Of a stretch of DNA of 23,529 bases, positions 1-7,588 are shown in pieces. Below the pieces are notes generated by a model. That model was not told the origin of the DNA, did not search any database, and worked only from the letters and a program-made list of their open reading frames with translations. How positions within the stretch are numbered: the stretch's first letter is position 1; each line of letters begins with the position of its first letter. The DNA comes from Natrinema soli. Its GTDB lineage: Archaea > Halobacteriota > Halobacteria > Halobacteriales > Natrialbaceae. The stretch spans positions 1-23,529 of the forward strand of contig NZ_JAQIVI010000100.1 of the NCBI RefSeq assembly GCF_028618695.1. Reading direction: 5' to 3'. A program made the translations under genes and the position numbers.

Positions 1-1
1 C

Positions 2-577
2 CACCGCGTGGACGTCACCCCCGGTGACTGGGTCGCGGTCCACGGCTGCGGCGGCGTCGGTCTCTCCGCGGTTCACGTCGCCAGCGCGCTGGGCGGGAAC
101 GTCATCGCGATCGACGTCGTCCCCGAAAAGCTCGAGTTGGCCCGGGAGCTCGGTGCGATCGAGACGGTCGACTCCGAGCGCGTCGACGACGTTCCCCAGG
201 CGGTGAAGGGTTACACCGAGCGGAGCCGCGGCGTCGACGTCTCGATCGACGCGCTCGGGATCGCGGAGACGGTCCGAAACTCGATCAACTCGCTCGGCAA
301 GGGCGGACAGCATCTCCAGATCGGAATGACGACGTCCGAGGAGGGCGGTGACGTTTCCATTCCGGTCGACACCATGGTCACCGACGAACGTGAGTTCTAC
401 GGCTCCTACGGGATGCCGCCCAACGAGTACGACGAGATCTTCCGGATGATGGACGGCGGAAAGATCGATCCGGGGAAGATCGTCACGGAGACCTGCGCGC
501 TCGAGGAGGTTCCCGACGTGATGGACCGGCTCGGCGAGTACGACACGATGGGAATCCCGGTCTGTACCGAGTTCTGA
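2..577 (+). CDS. Zinc-dependent alcohol dehydrogenase, C-terminal part (partial at window edge)
   Basis: The frame is open from the first bases, so the start lies outside the window; 191 codons remain. The visible part begins with a Rossmann fold: the glycine-rich stretch VAVHGCGGVGLSAVHVA followed by an acidic strand end (VIAIDVV, residues about 36-42) that would bind the dinucleotide ribose. The rest (GGQHLQIGMTT, EREFYGSYGMP, GKIDPGKIVTETCALEEVPDVMDRL) follows the usual order of medium-chain zinc alcohol dehydrogenases. The catalytic zinc-binding half is off the window, so substrate cannot be judged. Codon use is typical haloarchaeal and there is no sign of decay. It probably marks the chromosomal side of the island. 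Confidence 0.88.
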   Translation, partial: HRVDVTPGDWVAVHGCGGVGLSAVHVASALGGNVIAIDVVPEKLELARELGAIETVDSERVDDVPQAVKGYTERSRGVDVSIDALGIAETVRNSINSLGKGGQHLQIGMTTSEEGGDVSIPVDTMVTDEREFYGSYGMPPNEYDEIFRMMDGGKIDPGKIVTETCALEEVPDVMDRLGEYDTMGIPVCTEF

Positions 578-661
578 ATCGACGCACTCGTCGGACCGCA
601 ACCGGTCGTCGGGACGTAGCCCGACCACCACAGCAATGATGTCACGTCGTCAATAGTCGGT

Positions 662-989
662 ATGGCCGCAATCGAACTCGAGTAAACGGCTTCCGAACGG
701 AGAGGATGTCAACACGTTCCTCGACCAGTGGGCACTGAGCGTCTACGAAGGGCTGACCCGTTGGCTTCGAGCAGCCGCGGGCGGGATCGATCCACGAGAT
801 GTATCGCTCGAGATCCTCCTCGGGAGAAACTATCGTGACCCGCTCGAGGAGCGGGCTGTGTTCGATCGGCTTCGTGGCCCAGCCAATCTCGAGATCTCGT
901 TCCCCTTCCAGGAGGTGCCCGAGGCGCAGGGAGGAAACGGGAATCAGATGGGGTGGATGACCGACGAGGTCGAGAAGAGGTCAGGGTGA
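662..989 (+). pseudogene. Degraded small gene of unknown function
   Basis: An ATG at 662 opens MAAIELE and stops at once (TAA, 683-685). A second frame is open from 657 to a TGA at 987-989 and, from about 684, reads as a plausible acidic haloarchaeal protein (KRLPNGEDVNTFLDQWALS..., later DVSLEILLGRNYRDPLEE) but has no good start of its own. The two pieces join if one indel is allowed near 680-686, so I read this as a frameshifted gene. No family recognised. Between 990 and 1230 I see no gene; the stretch holds only CT/GA-rich sequence ahead of the leader element. Confidence 0.4.
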
Positions 990-1230
990 CAGTGGTGATC
1001 TAGGAGACGCGAACAGCGGACAAGACGGGGACGAGGCTGTCCAAAGAATTGTGCGGATGTACGTGAAGTGTGGTGATCGGAGTGGAGGGGCGCTTCTGTG
1101 ATGCGTGGGTTCTAGCCCACCCACTCACCGCCTCCCACCCACCTCCAGGTTCCAGGCTGCTCGCTCGCTCTCTTCGAGCTCGCTGTGCTGCCGGGCTTTC
1201 CCTGTTGGTTCTCGTTCACTCTGGACAGCC

Positions 1231-1266
1231 GGTGGTGTTGTTCGCTCCTCATGAGGAGTAGAGGGA
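1231..1266 (+). promoter_or_regulatory. 5' leader element, copy A
   Basis: Conserved box GGTGGTGTTGTTC (1231-1243) is followed by the perfect palindrome CTCCTCATGAGGAG (1245-1258; a 5-bp stem with a CATG loop as RNA) and a GAGGG tract (1261-1265), 10 bases before the ATG at 1276. It matches five other leaders in the window at about 4131, 6064, 15730, 17134 and 18850. An upstream TGGACAGCC (1222-1230) recurs in partial form in copies B and C. Confidence 0.7.
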
Positions 1267-1275
1267 TCAAAAACG

Positions 1276-1497
1276 ATGCAAACTGCCAGCCGGATCACGA
1301 ACCCACTCGCCGTTGAGTTCACTACCGAATCTGATTCGACCGTCGAGCATTCCCGCTTCGACGTATTCGACGCCCCTGAGCACACGAACACGAGCTGTGA
1401 CTACTGCGGGAAGTTCGGGCTTGTTCCGACGCACAGATGTGAAACTGCCTGTGACCTCGACGTTCAACTGATCTGCTCCGACTGCGAGAGCGCGTAA
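1276..1497 (+). CDS. Small Cys-rich (zinc-ribbon-like) protein, 73 aa
   Basis: The ATG lies 10 bases after the GAGGG of leader copy A. The protein has an acidic, Ser/Thr-rich N-terminal third and then Cys pairs: CDYC (about 42-45), a Cys at 55 and 59 (CETAC) and CSDC near the C-terminus, enough for one or two zinc sites. No catalytic motif is visible and I do not recognise the family. It is followed 40 bases later by the disrupted SWIM-finger gene on the same strand, probably one transcription unit. One of about ten small proteins with paired cysteines in this window. Confidence 0.65.
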   Translation: MQTASRITNPLAVEFTTESDSTVEHSRFDVFDAPEHTNTSCDYCGKFGLVPTHRCETACDLDVQLICSDCESA

Positions 1498-1539
1498 CTC
1501 GAGGTGATAGACCAGTCTAACGGTAGTTACACCCAATCT

Positions 1540-1662
1540 ATGTCACCATTACCATCAGCACATCCGATCGAGCGACTTGACCCGACCCAGCGGACGCTCC
1601 GACGCGCCCAGTACGAAGCCTTCGAGTTCGAACTTGTTGTGCAGGCATCCGTTCTAGGCTAA
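1540..1662 (+). pseudogene. 5' fragment of a SWIM zinc-finger gene, cut by an IS4 element
   Basis: ATG at 1540 encodes MSPLPSAHPIERLDPTQ, then RRAQYEAFEFELVVQ, after which the frame runs into the insertion sequence at base 1646, adds ASVLG and stops at TAA 1660-1662. The continuation, GVLVRNASHANPEDHEYLV, resumes in the same frame at 3280 on the far side of the element. Removing bases 1646-3279 (element plus one copy of the 10-bp duplication) restores a continuous protein of about 115 residues. The intact gene would be a small nucleic-acid-binding-type SWIM protein. Confidence 0.8.
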
Positions 1663-1720
1663 CTGGAGAAGACGCAGAGACCGCCAGCTGTTAGCGGTAT
1701 GAGACCCGGTGGAGAGGTGT

Positions 1721-3064
1721 ATGACTCTCCCACCGGATTCGGTAATAGAAGAACGGCTGGTAAAGACGTTTCCGAATACCCGGCTGCGCGAGCTTGCTCG
1801 CGCAACCGGGTTGGTCCAACGCGACGGCGGAAAACTCGAGGCTGATGCCCTATTTTGGTCGCTCACACTCGGATTCGTTACCGGACACTATCGAACACTC
1901 GAAGAGTTCCGTCAGGAATACATCGATACCTTCGGCGGAACACTTCGCTACTCATCGTTCCACGATTGGTTTACCGAGGCGCTCTGTGCGTTTCTTCGAG
2001 AGGTCCTCAAGGACGCGCTTGAGGACCTCGAAGCTGAGGAAGACCGTCTCCAGGGCCGATTCGACCAGTTCCGCGAAGTGTTTCTGATCGATATGACGGT
2101 TATCACGCTGTATCAGTCTCTCTTGGGCGTGTTTCCAGGGTATGGCGACGACCACGCTGGAGCGAAGCTCCACGTGGTCGAAGCCGTCAGCACGGGACTT
2201 CCAGCTGACTTCACCATCACAGACGCGCGTACGCACGAGTCAACGCAACTCTCAACCGGTCCATGGGTTGAGAACGCCCTGCTGTTGTTCGATCAAGCGT
2301 ACTTCGACTACCGGACGATGGATCTGATCGATGCCAATGGCGGTTGGTTCCTCACGCGACTCAAGCCCAACGCAAACCCTGAAATCACCGGCGAATTCAG
2401 GAAATGGCGTGGCAACGCCATTTCCCTGGAAGGAACGCAGGTCCAGGAGATCTTGGACGATCTTCACCGAGACGTCATCGACGTCGAGGGCGAAGTCGGC
2501 TTTGACCGACGCGTCTACAACGGCACGGCTTCGCGTGCCGTTGAGACGTTCCGTGTCGTTGGCGTCTGGAACGACGAGGAACAACACTATCACCTCTACA
2601 TCACGAATCTGCCGGTTGAAGAGTATCGCGCGCCTGATATCGCGAAGCTCTATCAGGCGCGCTGGGAGGTCGAACTCCTGTTTCGAGAGCTGAAACGAGT
2701 GTACGGGCTTGACGAAGTCACTTCCAGCAAGCCCGAAGTCGTGGAAGCAATGATTCTCATCGGGTTGCTCTCGCTTGTGATTAGCCGCACGCTCAGGGAG
2801 CTGTTCATCGAGATCATCGAACACCAGCAAGAAGACCGCAGCGACGACGACGTTGACGCGTCGTCGCTGCTTCCCCGAGAACGGTGGGCGCGAGCGTTCA
2901 GCCGGCGAAGTGATCAGATTCTCTGCCGAGTCGCTGAGCGACTCGGCTACGAGCCACCGAGCCTCGTCGAATCACTGCTGAACGATGCGCTGGATCCGAA
3001 CGCTCACCGCTCTCTGCTGTTAGAGCGGGTCCAGTACGAACCATTCGAAGCCGATCTCGCGTAA
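1721..3064 (+). CDS. IS4-family transposase (ISH8-like), 447 aa
   Basis: DDE transposase of the IS4 superfamily. First Asp lies in VFLIDMTVITL (about residue 126), second in LLLFDQAYFDYR, and the C-terminal signature LYQARWEVELLFRELKR fits the IS4 Y-(2)-R-(3)-E-(6)-K pattern exactly. The frame also opens at a GTG four codons upstream (1709), but the ATG at 1721 begins the usual MTLPPDSVIEERL. Full length for the family, no frameshift. The coding sequence contains at least seven perfect inverted repeats with 8-12 bp stems, for example 2000-2029, 2628-2662 and 2838-2870. Confidence 0.95.
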   Translation: MTLPPDSVIEERLVKTFPNTRLRELARATGLVQRDGGKLEADALFWSLTLGFVTGHYRTLEEFRQEYIDTFGGTLRYSSFHDWFTEALCAFLREVLKDALEDLEAEEDRLQGRFDQFREVFLIDMTVITLYQSLLGVFPGYGDDHAGAKLHVVEAVSTGLPADFTITDARTHESTQLSTGPWVENALLLFDQAYFDYRTMDLIDANGGWFLTRLKPNANPEITGEFRKWRGNAISLEGTQVQEILDDLHRDVIDVEGEVGFDRRVYNGTASRAVETFRVVGVWNDEEQHYHLYITNLPVEEYRAPDIAKLYQARWEVELLFRELKRVYGLDEVTSSKPEVVEAMILIGLLSLVISRTLRELFIEIIEHQQEDRSDDDVDASSLLPRERWARAFSRRSDQILCRVAERLGYEPPSLVESLLNDALDPNAHRSLLLERVQYEPFEADLA

Positions 3065-3129
3065 TCCGCCCTAACGAGGCTGGATTCGTGAGGATTGCCA
3101 GCGACAGCTCTCGGGTTCGGTGGACTGTT

Positions 3130-3157
3130 CGGAGCGCTCACCACGGTGAGCGCTCCG
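3130..3157 (+). terminator. Strong hairpin downstream of the IS4 transposase
   Basis: Perfect 28-base palindrome CGGAGCGCTCACC / GGTGAGCGCTCCG with a two-base centre, 65 bases after the transposase stop and inside the element. No T-run follows, so it may act as an mRNA 3' structure rather than a classical archaeal terminator. Confidence 0.5.
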
Positions 3158-3266
3158 ATAGCCGCCTCATCTCGGAGCATTTGCCTGCGACTGACTGTGC
3201 TGACGCGACCAACGAACAGAATCCTGGTTCGCTCCCCCCGGATACAGCGGAATTAGCCTAGAACGG

Positions 3267-3521
3267 ATGGTTGTGCAGGGCGTCCTCGTTCGCAACGCCA
3301 GTCACGCAAATCCCGAGGACCATGAGTACCTAGTGACGATCGAGGACGGACTGCCGCACAGCTGTCCGTGCCCGGCAGACGAACACCACCAGGGCGCGTG
3401 CAAGCATCGCGTTGCAGTCGCGATCCGAACGCCCGTTCTCGAGGCTGCACGCAACGCACAGCGGATTCAAAGGCTGAGGACCAGTGGGGTGCAAGCCACA
3501 GCAACTCCGCCGGCTCCGTGA
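3267..3521 (+). CDS. SWIM zinc-finger protein, 3' part reopened by the IS end, 84 aa
   Basis: This is the distal part of the gene begun at 1540. Its ATG is supplied by the last bases of the IS right inverted repeat (GGATG, 3265-3269): ATG GTT GTG CAG continues in the original frame. The SWIM signature is intact: CPCPADEHHQGACKH, i.e. C-x-C, then C-x-H, in residues about 31-45, preceded by the usual strand EYLVTIEDG. SWIM domains are known to bind nucleic acid or protein partners. Whether it is translated depends on the element supplying a promoter or on readthrough. Confidence 0.75.
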   Translation: MVVQGVLVRNASHANPEDHEYLVTIEDGLPHSCPCPADEHHQGACKHRVAVAIRTPVLEAARNAQRIQRLRTSGVQATATPPAP

Positions 3522-3587
3522 TTTATTCACTGTTATCATACCCGTGAATGAGAATGAATAAGCGTGTGGCCGGAGGGAGAGCGTATC

Positions 3588-4049
3588 ATGGATGAGAAAC
3601 TTGTCGAGCGTGTTCTCACCGAAGAGGACGACAACCGTACGGTCACCAAAAAAGTATCAGATAAACTCGCTAGATTTTCGTTGGCAGCGGTTGCTGAACT
3701 GATCTTTGATGTGTATTATCGCAATTTCAGGCAGATGGTTGAGAATCCGTTTGAGGTCGGATGTATGTGTCTCGCTGTTGGGTATCTGGTTGCGTTGGTA
3801 AGCTACCCACTAGCGTGGCTGGCCGGGTCGAACGCATTGTCCTTCTGGCATGTCCTTTCACCGGCTGGCTCATCGTTCGGCGAGAAGGAGATTGTCACGG
3901 AATTGGTGGGATCAGACGGATATATTCTGTTGAGCTTGCTTCTTGACGGTAGTTTGTGGCTTTTGCCAGGGCTTGTGCACATTGTTGGTCTTCTGCTGAG
4001 CCTTGTTGGAGCGGTGCTTTTGGTGCTCTGGGCGGCCTTCAGACGGTGA
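3588..4049 (+). CDS. Small integral membrane protein, 153 aa, unknown function
   Basis: The ATG at 3588 has a GGAGGG 10 bases upstream (3572-3577), which decides this start over an in-frame GTG at 3564. A charged, lysine-bearing N-terminal region (MDEKLVERVLTEEDDNRTVT) is followed by a hydrophobic segment around residues 56-80 (CMCLAVGYLVALVSYPLAWLAG), a linker, and a long hydrophobic stretch near the C-terminus (YILLSLLLDGSLWLLPGLVH, then IVGLLLSLVGAVLLVLWAAF), giving three or four membrane spans and a basic last residue pair. No recognised family. Base composition is lower in GC than its neighbours, suggesting separate origin. Confidence 0.7.
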   Translation: MDEKLVERVLTEEDDNRTVTKKVSDKLARFSLAAVAELIFDVYYRNFRQMVENPFEVGCMCLAVGYLVALVSYPLAWLAGSNALSFWHVLSPAGSSFGEKEIVTELVGSDGYILLSLLLDGSLWLLPGLVHIVGLLLSLVGAVLLVLWAAFRR

Positions 4050-4130
4050 CATCCTCTCACCCTCAAAGCGCGCCTGTTTCACCGTAACACGAAGCCAACC
4101 GGAACAGCCCTGGACACTCAACTCCCCGCT

Positions 4131-4167
4131 CGGTGGTGTTGTTTCACCCTTCGGGAAGGGTGGAGGG
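4131..4167 (+). promoter_or_regulatory. 5' leader element, copy B
   Basis: CGGTGGTGTTGTTT (4131-4144) precedes the hairpin CACCCTT-CGGG-AAGGGTG (4145-4162, 7 bp), which abuts GGAGGG (4162-4167). The GGAGG core is 9 bases from the ATG at 4176, normal Shine-Dalgarno spacing. Upstream TGGAC...CTCCCCGCT (4111-4130) is nearly the same as in copy C. The stem sequence differs from the other copies while pairing is kept. Confidence 0.75.
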
Positions 4168-4175
4168 TATCACAG

Positions 4176-4820
4176 ATGTCACGAGCAGACGAGACGACAG
4201 CACAGCCAGCAGAGACACCCGATGAAGCACAGTCCATCGGTGAGACGACGCCACTTCCACGACGGTTCCTCGCGACTGCCAGCGGGCCGGTCGACCGGAT
4301 CACTGACTACGGTGACGAGACAACCGAGCGGGTTCGTGCCGACATCTCCATCGAGTACTCGATCGAGACGCTCGAGGAGTTCGCCACGTTCTAGGGCTTC
4401 CGCGATTACCGTAGCTGGAAGCGAGCGGCTCTCGAGGCTCTCCTCGAGAGACAGGAACCCGACGCTGTGACGTACGCCGTCGACGAGGATGACCTCGAAG
4501 CGTGGGACATTACGGTCGACGGACGTGTCGAAGCGTTCGCAGGGCTCGTCGAGACAATGGCCGACTACACAGGACGAGACCCTTCTTGCCGAGACGCAAT
4601 CCCTCACCGGATTGCAGCTCGGATCAACGGTCTCACCGATGGTCGCCAGACGACTGACGACGTTCTCACGGAGTTCGCTGACGAGCTGCACCGGGCAGAG
4701 CTGTGGGGGCATGGAGCGCACCTCGCTCTTCTGAACGTCAGACACGCCCACCACGAGCCGATTGAACAGCAGGCCGCAACGCTTGCTCGCACTCTCAGTG
4801 ACGACGAGGTGAGCCGATGA
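4176..4820 (+). pseudogene. Accessory gene with in-frame amber codon, about 214 codons
   Basis: Starts after leader B as MSRADETTAQPAETPDEAQ and reads to a TAG at 4392-4394 (EEFATF-stop). The same frame continues without break as GFRDYRSWKRAALEALLERQ and on to a TGA at 4818-4820, still acidic and coding-like (DDLEAWDITVDGRVEAFAGL, later ADELHRAELWGHGAHLALLN). I take this as one protein of about 214 residues with a single nonsense mutation, most simply CAG or GAG to TAG. Amber decoding as pyrrolysine is possible in principle but nothing in the window supports it. Function unknown; the next gene overlaps by ATGA. Confidence 0.65.
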
Positions 4821-5277
4821 GCGAGCAGTCGATCAAACTTGGTGATGTCTGTTTGGATCTGCACAGGGGCGGCCAGTCCACGTGGTCACCGATACTGGCC
4901 AGACCGTAGCGGAGTGGTCCGAGGCAAACAACTACAATCTGCTCGATAATTACGGGAACTCACGATTCGACGCAACCAACGACGATCGTGTGTTCGATGT
5001 CGTCTACTGTTCAAATCTGAAGTCCAGACCTTCGAAAACCTACGCATATCCGGAGTCGCGGCTTGGCCGCATCGAGAGCGAGACAGCCGATGCTGGCCGT
5101 CAGGTCGCCGATCGTGTGGTCGTCACCGTCCTTGAGAAGTTATTCGAACGAGCAGCCACGGACGACGATGGAGCTGTGACCGTCCTCGAGCGCTATACCG
5201 ACGTGAGATATGAGGACGAGGCCGCTGAAGCGCGTGAACTGGCTGAGGTCGATCGGATCATCAGAGGTGAGGCGTGA
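4817..5277 (+). pseudogene. Frameshifted accessory gene (about 150 codons)
   Basis: ATG at 4817 overlaps the preceding TGA. It reads MSEQSIKLGDVCLDLHRG and then, in its own frame, stops at a TAG at 4907-4909. A second frame, open through the same point, reads RPVHVVTDTGQTVAEWSEAN and continues to TGA at 5275-5277 (ending ELAEVDRIIRGEA). The frames join at the run GGGG (4866-4869) if one base is missing, giving a coherent protein. Function unknown. The last eleven codons (EVDRII-GEA) survive as a remnant upstream of the second copy of the next gene at about 15290. Confidence 0.65.
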
Positions 5278-5621
5278 TGGTGGCAGATCTACTGACGTAC
5301 GTCGACGAGATTGACGCACCCGAGGACACGCTCACCGAATCGCAAGTGTGGGCGCTTCGTCAGGGCGTGCAGGCGGCGATCGATCGCGGTGACGAGAGTC
5401 TCTCACTCCCGTCGAGAGCGCTCTTACCGGGTCGATGGCATCATTGGGGCATCGGCGTCTCTGTCTGGGTCCATAACAGCGGCGTAGTCGTCCTCCAGAA
5501 GGACGGGAACACGATCGTGACCGATATCTCGATGCTCGAGCACGTTTCGCTGGTACTGGCTGGTGCCCACGCCAGGATCGGTCACGTGACACGGATCGGT
5601 CCAGAGAGAGGTGACGAGTGA
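5277..5621 (+). CDS. Conserved accessory protein, 114 aa (copy 1)
   Basis: ATG at 5277 shares its A with the preceding stop (TGATG) and has GAGGTGA just upstream, so translation is probably coupled. Begins MVADLLTYVDEIDAPEDTLT, contains WALRQGVQAAIDRGDESLSL and the core RWHHWGIGVSVWVHNSGVVV. No membrane segment, no cysteines, no known motif. A second copy at 15321-15665 differs at scattered positions and mainly at the C-terminus, which shows the frame is under coding constraint. It ends in GTGATG, overlapping the next start. Confidence 0.75.
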   Translation: MVADLLTYVDEIDAPEDTLTESQVWALRQGVQAAIDRGDESLSLPSRALLPGRWHHWGIGVSVWVHNSGVVVLQKDGNTIVTDISMLEHVSLVLAGAHARIGHVTRIGPERGDE

Positions 5622-6007
5622 TGGCGATCGTCGACACTGAAGAGCGGTATGCTGGTGCGTTCGACACGGTGAAGTGTCCTGTCTGTGGCTCCGACGAATG
5701 GACACACCTTGTCTACCAGGGCGTTTTCTGTGCGACCTGCAACACTCGGTGTACGCTGCGTGAACCGTCTGACGACCAGGGCTTCATCGCCGAGTTCGAC
5801 AGCCAGTACACATGGTCCGTCGAAGAGGCTGAGCCGATTCCCGAGACTGATGAGTACGGTGCGCTCGCATCGGGCAAGTGGCTTGGATCCGAATCTCGTG
5901 GCTACGATCGCTACTGGTTTTTGGCGTATGCAGACCACGTCGATGGTCGCGAAAGCGAGTGGGAGCCAGCGTGGGACCGAGAGACAGTGAACGCAGAGGC
6001 TGACTAG
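5621..6007 (+). CDS. Zinc-ribbon protein, 128 aa, unknown function
   Basis: ATG at 5621 overlaps the preceding TGA by one base. Cys pairs CPVC (about residues 18-21) and CATC (about 38-41), spaced by GSDEWTHLVYQGVF, form a single zinc ribbon; a further CTL follows. The second half is acidic and aromatic (FDSQYTWSVEEAEPIPETDE, WFLAYADHVDGRESEWEPAW). This gene is absent from the second copy of the module, where the 15665 stop is followed directly by leader D. Confidence 0.7.
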   Translation: MAIVDTEERYAGAFDTVKCPVCGSDEWTHLVYQGVFCATCNTRCTLREPSDDQGFIAEFDSQYTWSVEEAEPIPETDEYGALASGKWLGSESRGYDRYWFLAYADHVDGRESEWEPAWDRETVNAEAD

Positions 6008-6063
6008 AGCTCAACCAGACACGAAGACAACCAGCGACAGTACTGGACGCCCAGCTCCCCGCT

Positions 6064-6099
6064 CGGTGGTGTTGTTCTCCCCTCGAAAGCGGTGGAGGG
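6064..6099 (+). promoter_or_regulatory. 5' leader element, copy C
   Basis: CGGTGGTGTTGTT (6064-6076), then CTCC-CC...GG-T-GGAG (6077-6097) closing on a C-GAAA-G loop (a GNRA-type tetraloop, 6084-6089), then GAGGG; GGAGG is 9 bases from the ATG at 6108. It lies in a 100-base gap after the 5621-6007 gene, so 6108 can be read from its own signal. Confidence 0.75.
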
Positions 6100-6107
6100 T
6101 TTGACAG

Positions 6108-6431
6108 ATGAGCCGATTCAGAGAGCTGAAACAGATTGTACAGCGATCCGAATACTATGAAACCGACATGGGCCGAAAACTGCGCCTGCATGCAGAAGAC
6201 GAGATGATTGCTCGTACAGAGTGGTTGGTTCCCGACGGCGGGACCGTAGCCGCCGAGGCTACTCGGAGTGAGTCCGAGAAACCGACGTGCACGCGGCATG
6301 TCGAACCGCCGGAACAGGGCGGGAAGGCGTACGTCCGATGTACGTACTGCGAACGCGAGCTACTGGTCGAACTCGGTGGACAGGACAACCTGTCGCATGC
6401 GCCCGACTGTCCAGAGCGTGAGTCGCGATGA
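6108..6431 (+). CDS. Accessory protein with C-terminal Cys site, 107 aa (copy 1)
   Basis: Follows leader C. An N-terminal helical region (MSRFRELKQIVQRSEYYETD) precedes an acidic linker with VPDGGTVAAEATRSESEK. The C-terminal half has YVRCTYCERELLVELGG (CxxC at about 75-78) and PDCPERESR with His-96 and Cys-100 nearby, so a CCHC-type zinc site is plausible. The paralogue at 15773-16096 keeps all these residues. The next gene starts inside the stop codon (ATGA). Confidence 0.75.
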   Translation: MSRFRELKQIVQRSEYYETDMGRKLRLHAEDEMIARTEWLVPDGGTVAAEATRSESEKPTCTRHVEPPEQGGKAYVRCTYCERELLVELGGQDNLSHAPDCPERESR

Positions 6432-6604
6432 GCGAGTCCACCGATAGCTGGTCTGACGAACGAGTGCAGGCCGAACTCGAAGCAGTGCTGGCCGATCTGC
6501 AAACGCTCGAGGAGCACCTGGCCGAACCGTTGACTCTCGCAGATGCAATCGCTGAACTCGAGACGACGCGTGCAATGTACGAACATGCGGCTGTGGAGGT
6601 GTGA
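6428..6604 (+). CDS. Small acidic helical protein, 58 aa (copy 1)
   Basis: ATG overlaps the upstream TGA (ATGA). The whole protein reads as heptad-like helix: WSDERVQAELEAVLADLQTL, EEHLAEPLTLADAIAELETT, with regularly spaced leucines, so a short coiled coil that could dimerise or bind a partner is likely. The copy at 16093-16278 keeps nearly every residue up to the last few. No DNA-binding motif visible. Too short to assign a function. Confidence 0.65.
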   Translation: MSESTDSWSDERVQAELEAVLADLQTLEEHLAEPLTLADAIAELETTRAMYEHAAVEV

Positions 6605-6606
6605 CG

Positions 6607-6765
6607 ATGCCAAAATGTTCGAACTGTGGTGCGCACGTCACAGAACAGTACAAGCGGGTATTTGCGGACAACACCGGAACGCTCTATGCCTGTCCGAACT
6701 GCCGATCTCAGCGCGAGCGATATCATGGAGCAGGGGCCGGGCTACGAGTGGAGGGCGAGCTATGA
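6607..6765 (+). CDS. Zinc-ribbon mini-protein, DUF7563-like, 52 aa (copy 1)
   Basis: ATG at 6607, two bases after the preceding stop. MPKCSNCGAHVTEQYKRVF, a short turn, then ACPNCRSQRER: two CxxC knuckles forming one ribbon, with a basic stretch after it. The arrangement resembles the small haloarchaeal zinc proteins listed as DUF7563; this is from memory of the motif, not a search. The next gene starts at ATGA within its stop. Second copy at 16271. Confidence 0.7.
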   Translation: MPKCSNCGAHVTEQYKRVFADNTGTLYACPNCRSQRERYHGAGAGLRVEGEL

Positions 6766-7016
6766 CAACTAAGCAACTTGAATACGAGTGGTCGGAAACG
6801 CCGCCGAGTATCGCGATTATCGAAGCGATCGCGAGTCTCGAAAACTGCCCGTCAACAGAGCTGGGACCAACCCACGGGATCGTCCTGTCCGAGACGATCG
6901 ACCCCGAAGCGCTCGATCGACTCGTCACAACCAGCGAATCGATGTCAGTCGTGTTCTCGGTCGACAAGTACGACGTCAAACTCACCGAGACGATGCTGCT
7001 CATTCGCGCTACCTGA
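6762..7016 (+). CDS. HalOD1 output-domain protein, 84 aa (copy 1)
   Basis: ATG overlaps the upstream stop. The sequence PPSIAIIEAIASLENCPSTE, followed by LGPTHGIVL, TIDPEALDRLV and the strand pair MSVVFSVDKYDVKLTETMLL, matches the HalOD1 domain, which in haloarchaea occurs alone or as the output part of two-component proteins. Here the domain stands alone and is complete. It ends a chain of eight same-strand genes. The duplicate at 16425 is dead. Confidence 0.8.
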   Translation: MTTKQLEYEWSETPPSIAIIEAIASLENCPSTELGPTHGIVLSETIDPEALDRLVTTSESMSVVFSVDKYDVKLTETMLLIRAT

Positions 7017-7558
7017 GAGACGATCACTCGATCAGCAGGGAGTCGTGCGTACTGTATACTCTGTCCGCTCATCTCGACAGACCGTAACATCGATCTGACT
7101 GGCGAATCAACAACGGTCAACGATGGACGAAGAGTCAGCTCAAGTTTTCCTCCCACCGCGTGAGCGATGCTTCGAGCGTCTCCGTCTCGCCCGGTTCGGC
7201 GAGACGGTGACGTGTGTTCACTGCGAGAATAATGCTGTCGTCAAGCGGGGTACGACCGGCAAAGATGCCCAGCAATACTGGTGTAAGGCGTGCGAGACCT
7301 ACTTCAACGACCTCACGCACACGCTCTTCGGCCAGCATCGGTTCGGCCTCGAAGAAATGTTGCCTTGTTGATCGCAAGACTGCGTCGGGGTGGGGTCGAT
7401 TACTCACAGTTTCACGGCGTCAAAGGCGGATTTTCGGAGCCAGAAGATGCAGTAGCAGTCACCAACGGCGGTTGCTGAAGGGTCAGAACTATGTCATCGT
7501 GCACCCTTGGTCAGGTGACGACGGCGATGCCTCTCCCAGATACGTTCAGAGAAGGGGA

Positions 7559-7588
7559 GCAGGCGGCGAGCCCTAACTCGCCGCCTGC
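7559..7588 (-). terminator. Hairpin over the ISH1-like transposase stop codon
   Basis: GCAGGCGGCGAG (7559-7570), loop CCCTAA (7571-7576), CTCGCCGCCTGC (7577-7588): 12 perfect base pairs. On the minus strand the loop holds the TAG stop (7573-7575). No T-run follows. The ISH3-type gene has the same design at 11977-12004. Confidence 0.5.

Larger units (their letters stand above)
1646..3269. mobile_element. IS4-family insertion sequence, ISH8-like group, 1,624 bp
   Basis: Both ends carry a matching inverted repeat: CATCCGTTCTAGGCTAA (1647-1663) at the left, its reverse complement at 3253-3269 on the right. The element is flanked by a perfect 10-bp direct repeat GTTGTGCAGG (1636-1645 and 3270-3279), the target duplication. 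A 10-bp duplication and the IS4-type transposase fit the ISH8 group as I know it; the exact name cannot be given without a search. The element is intact and could be recent, since both duplication copies are identical. Confidence 0.93.

Noticed and set aside
2252..2830. 192-codon minus-strand frame inside the IS4 element
   Set aside because: Antisense shadow of the transposase gene, with no start signal.
3130..3157. Palindrome considered as an attachment site or origin element
   Set aside because: It is inside the IS4 element downstream of the transposase and fits a 3' mRNA structure better.
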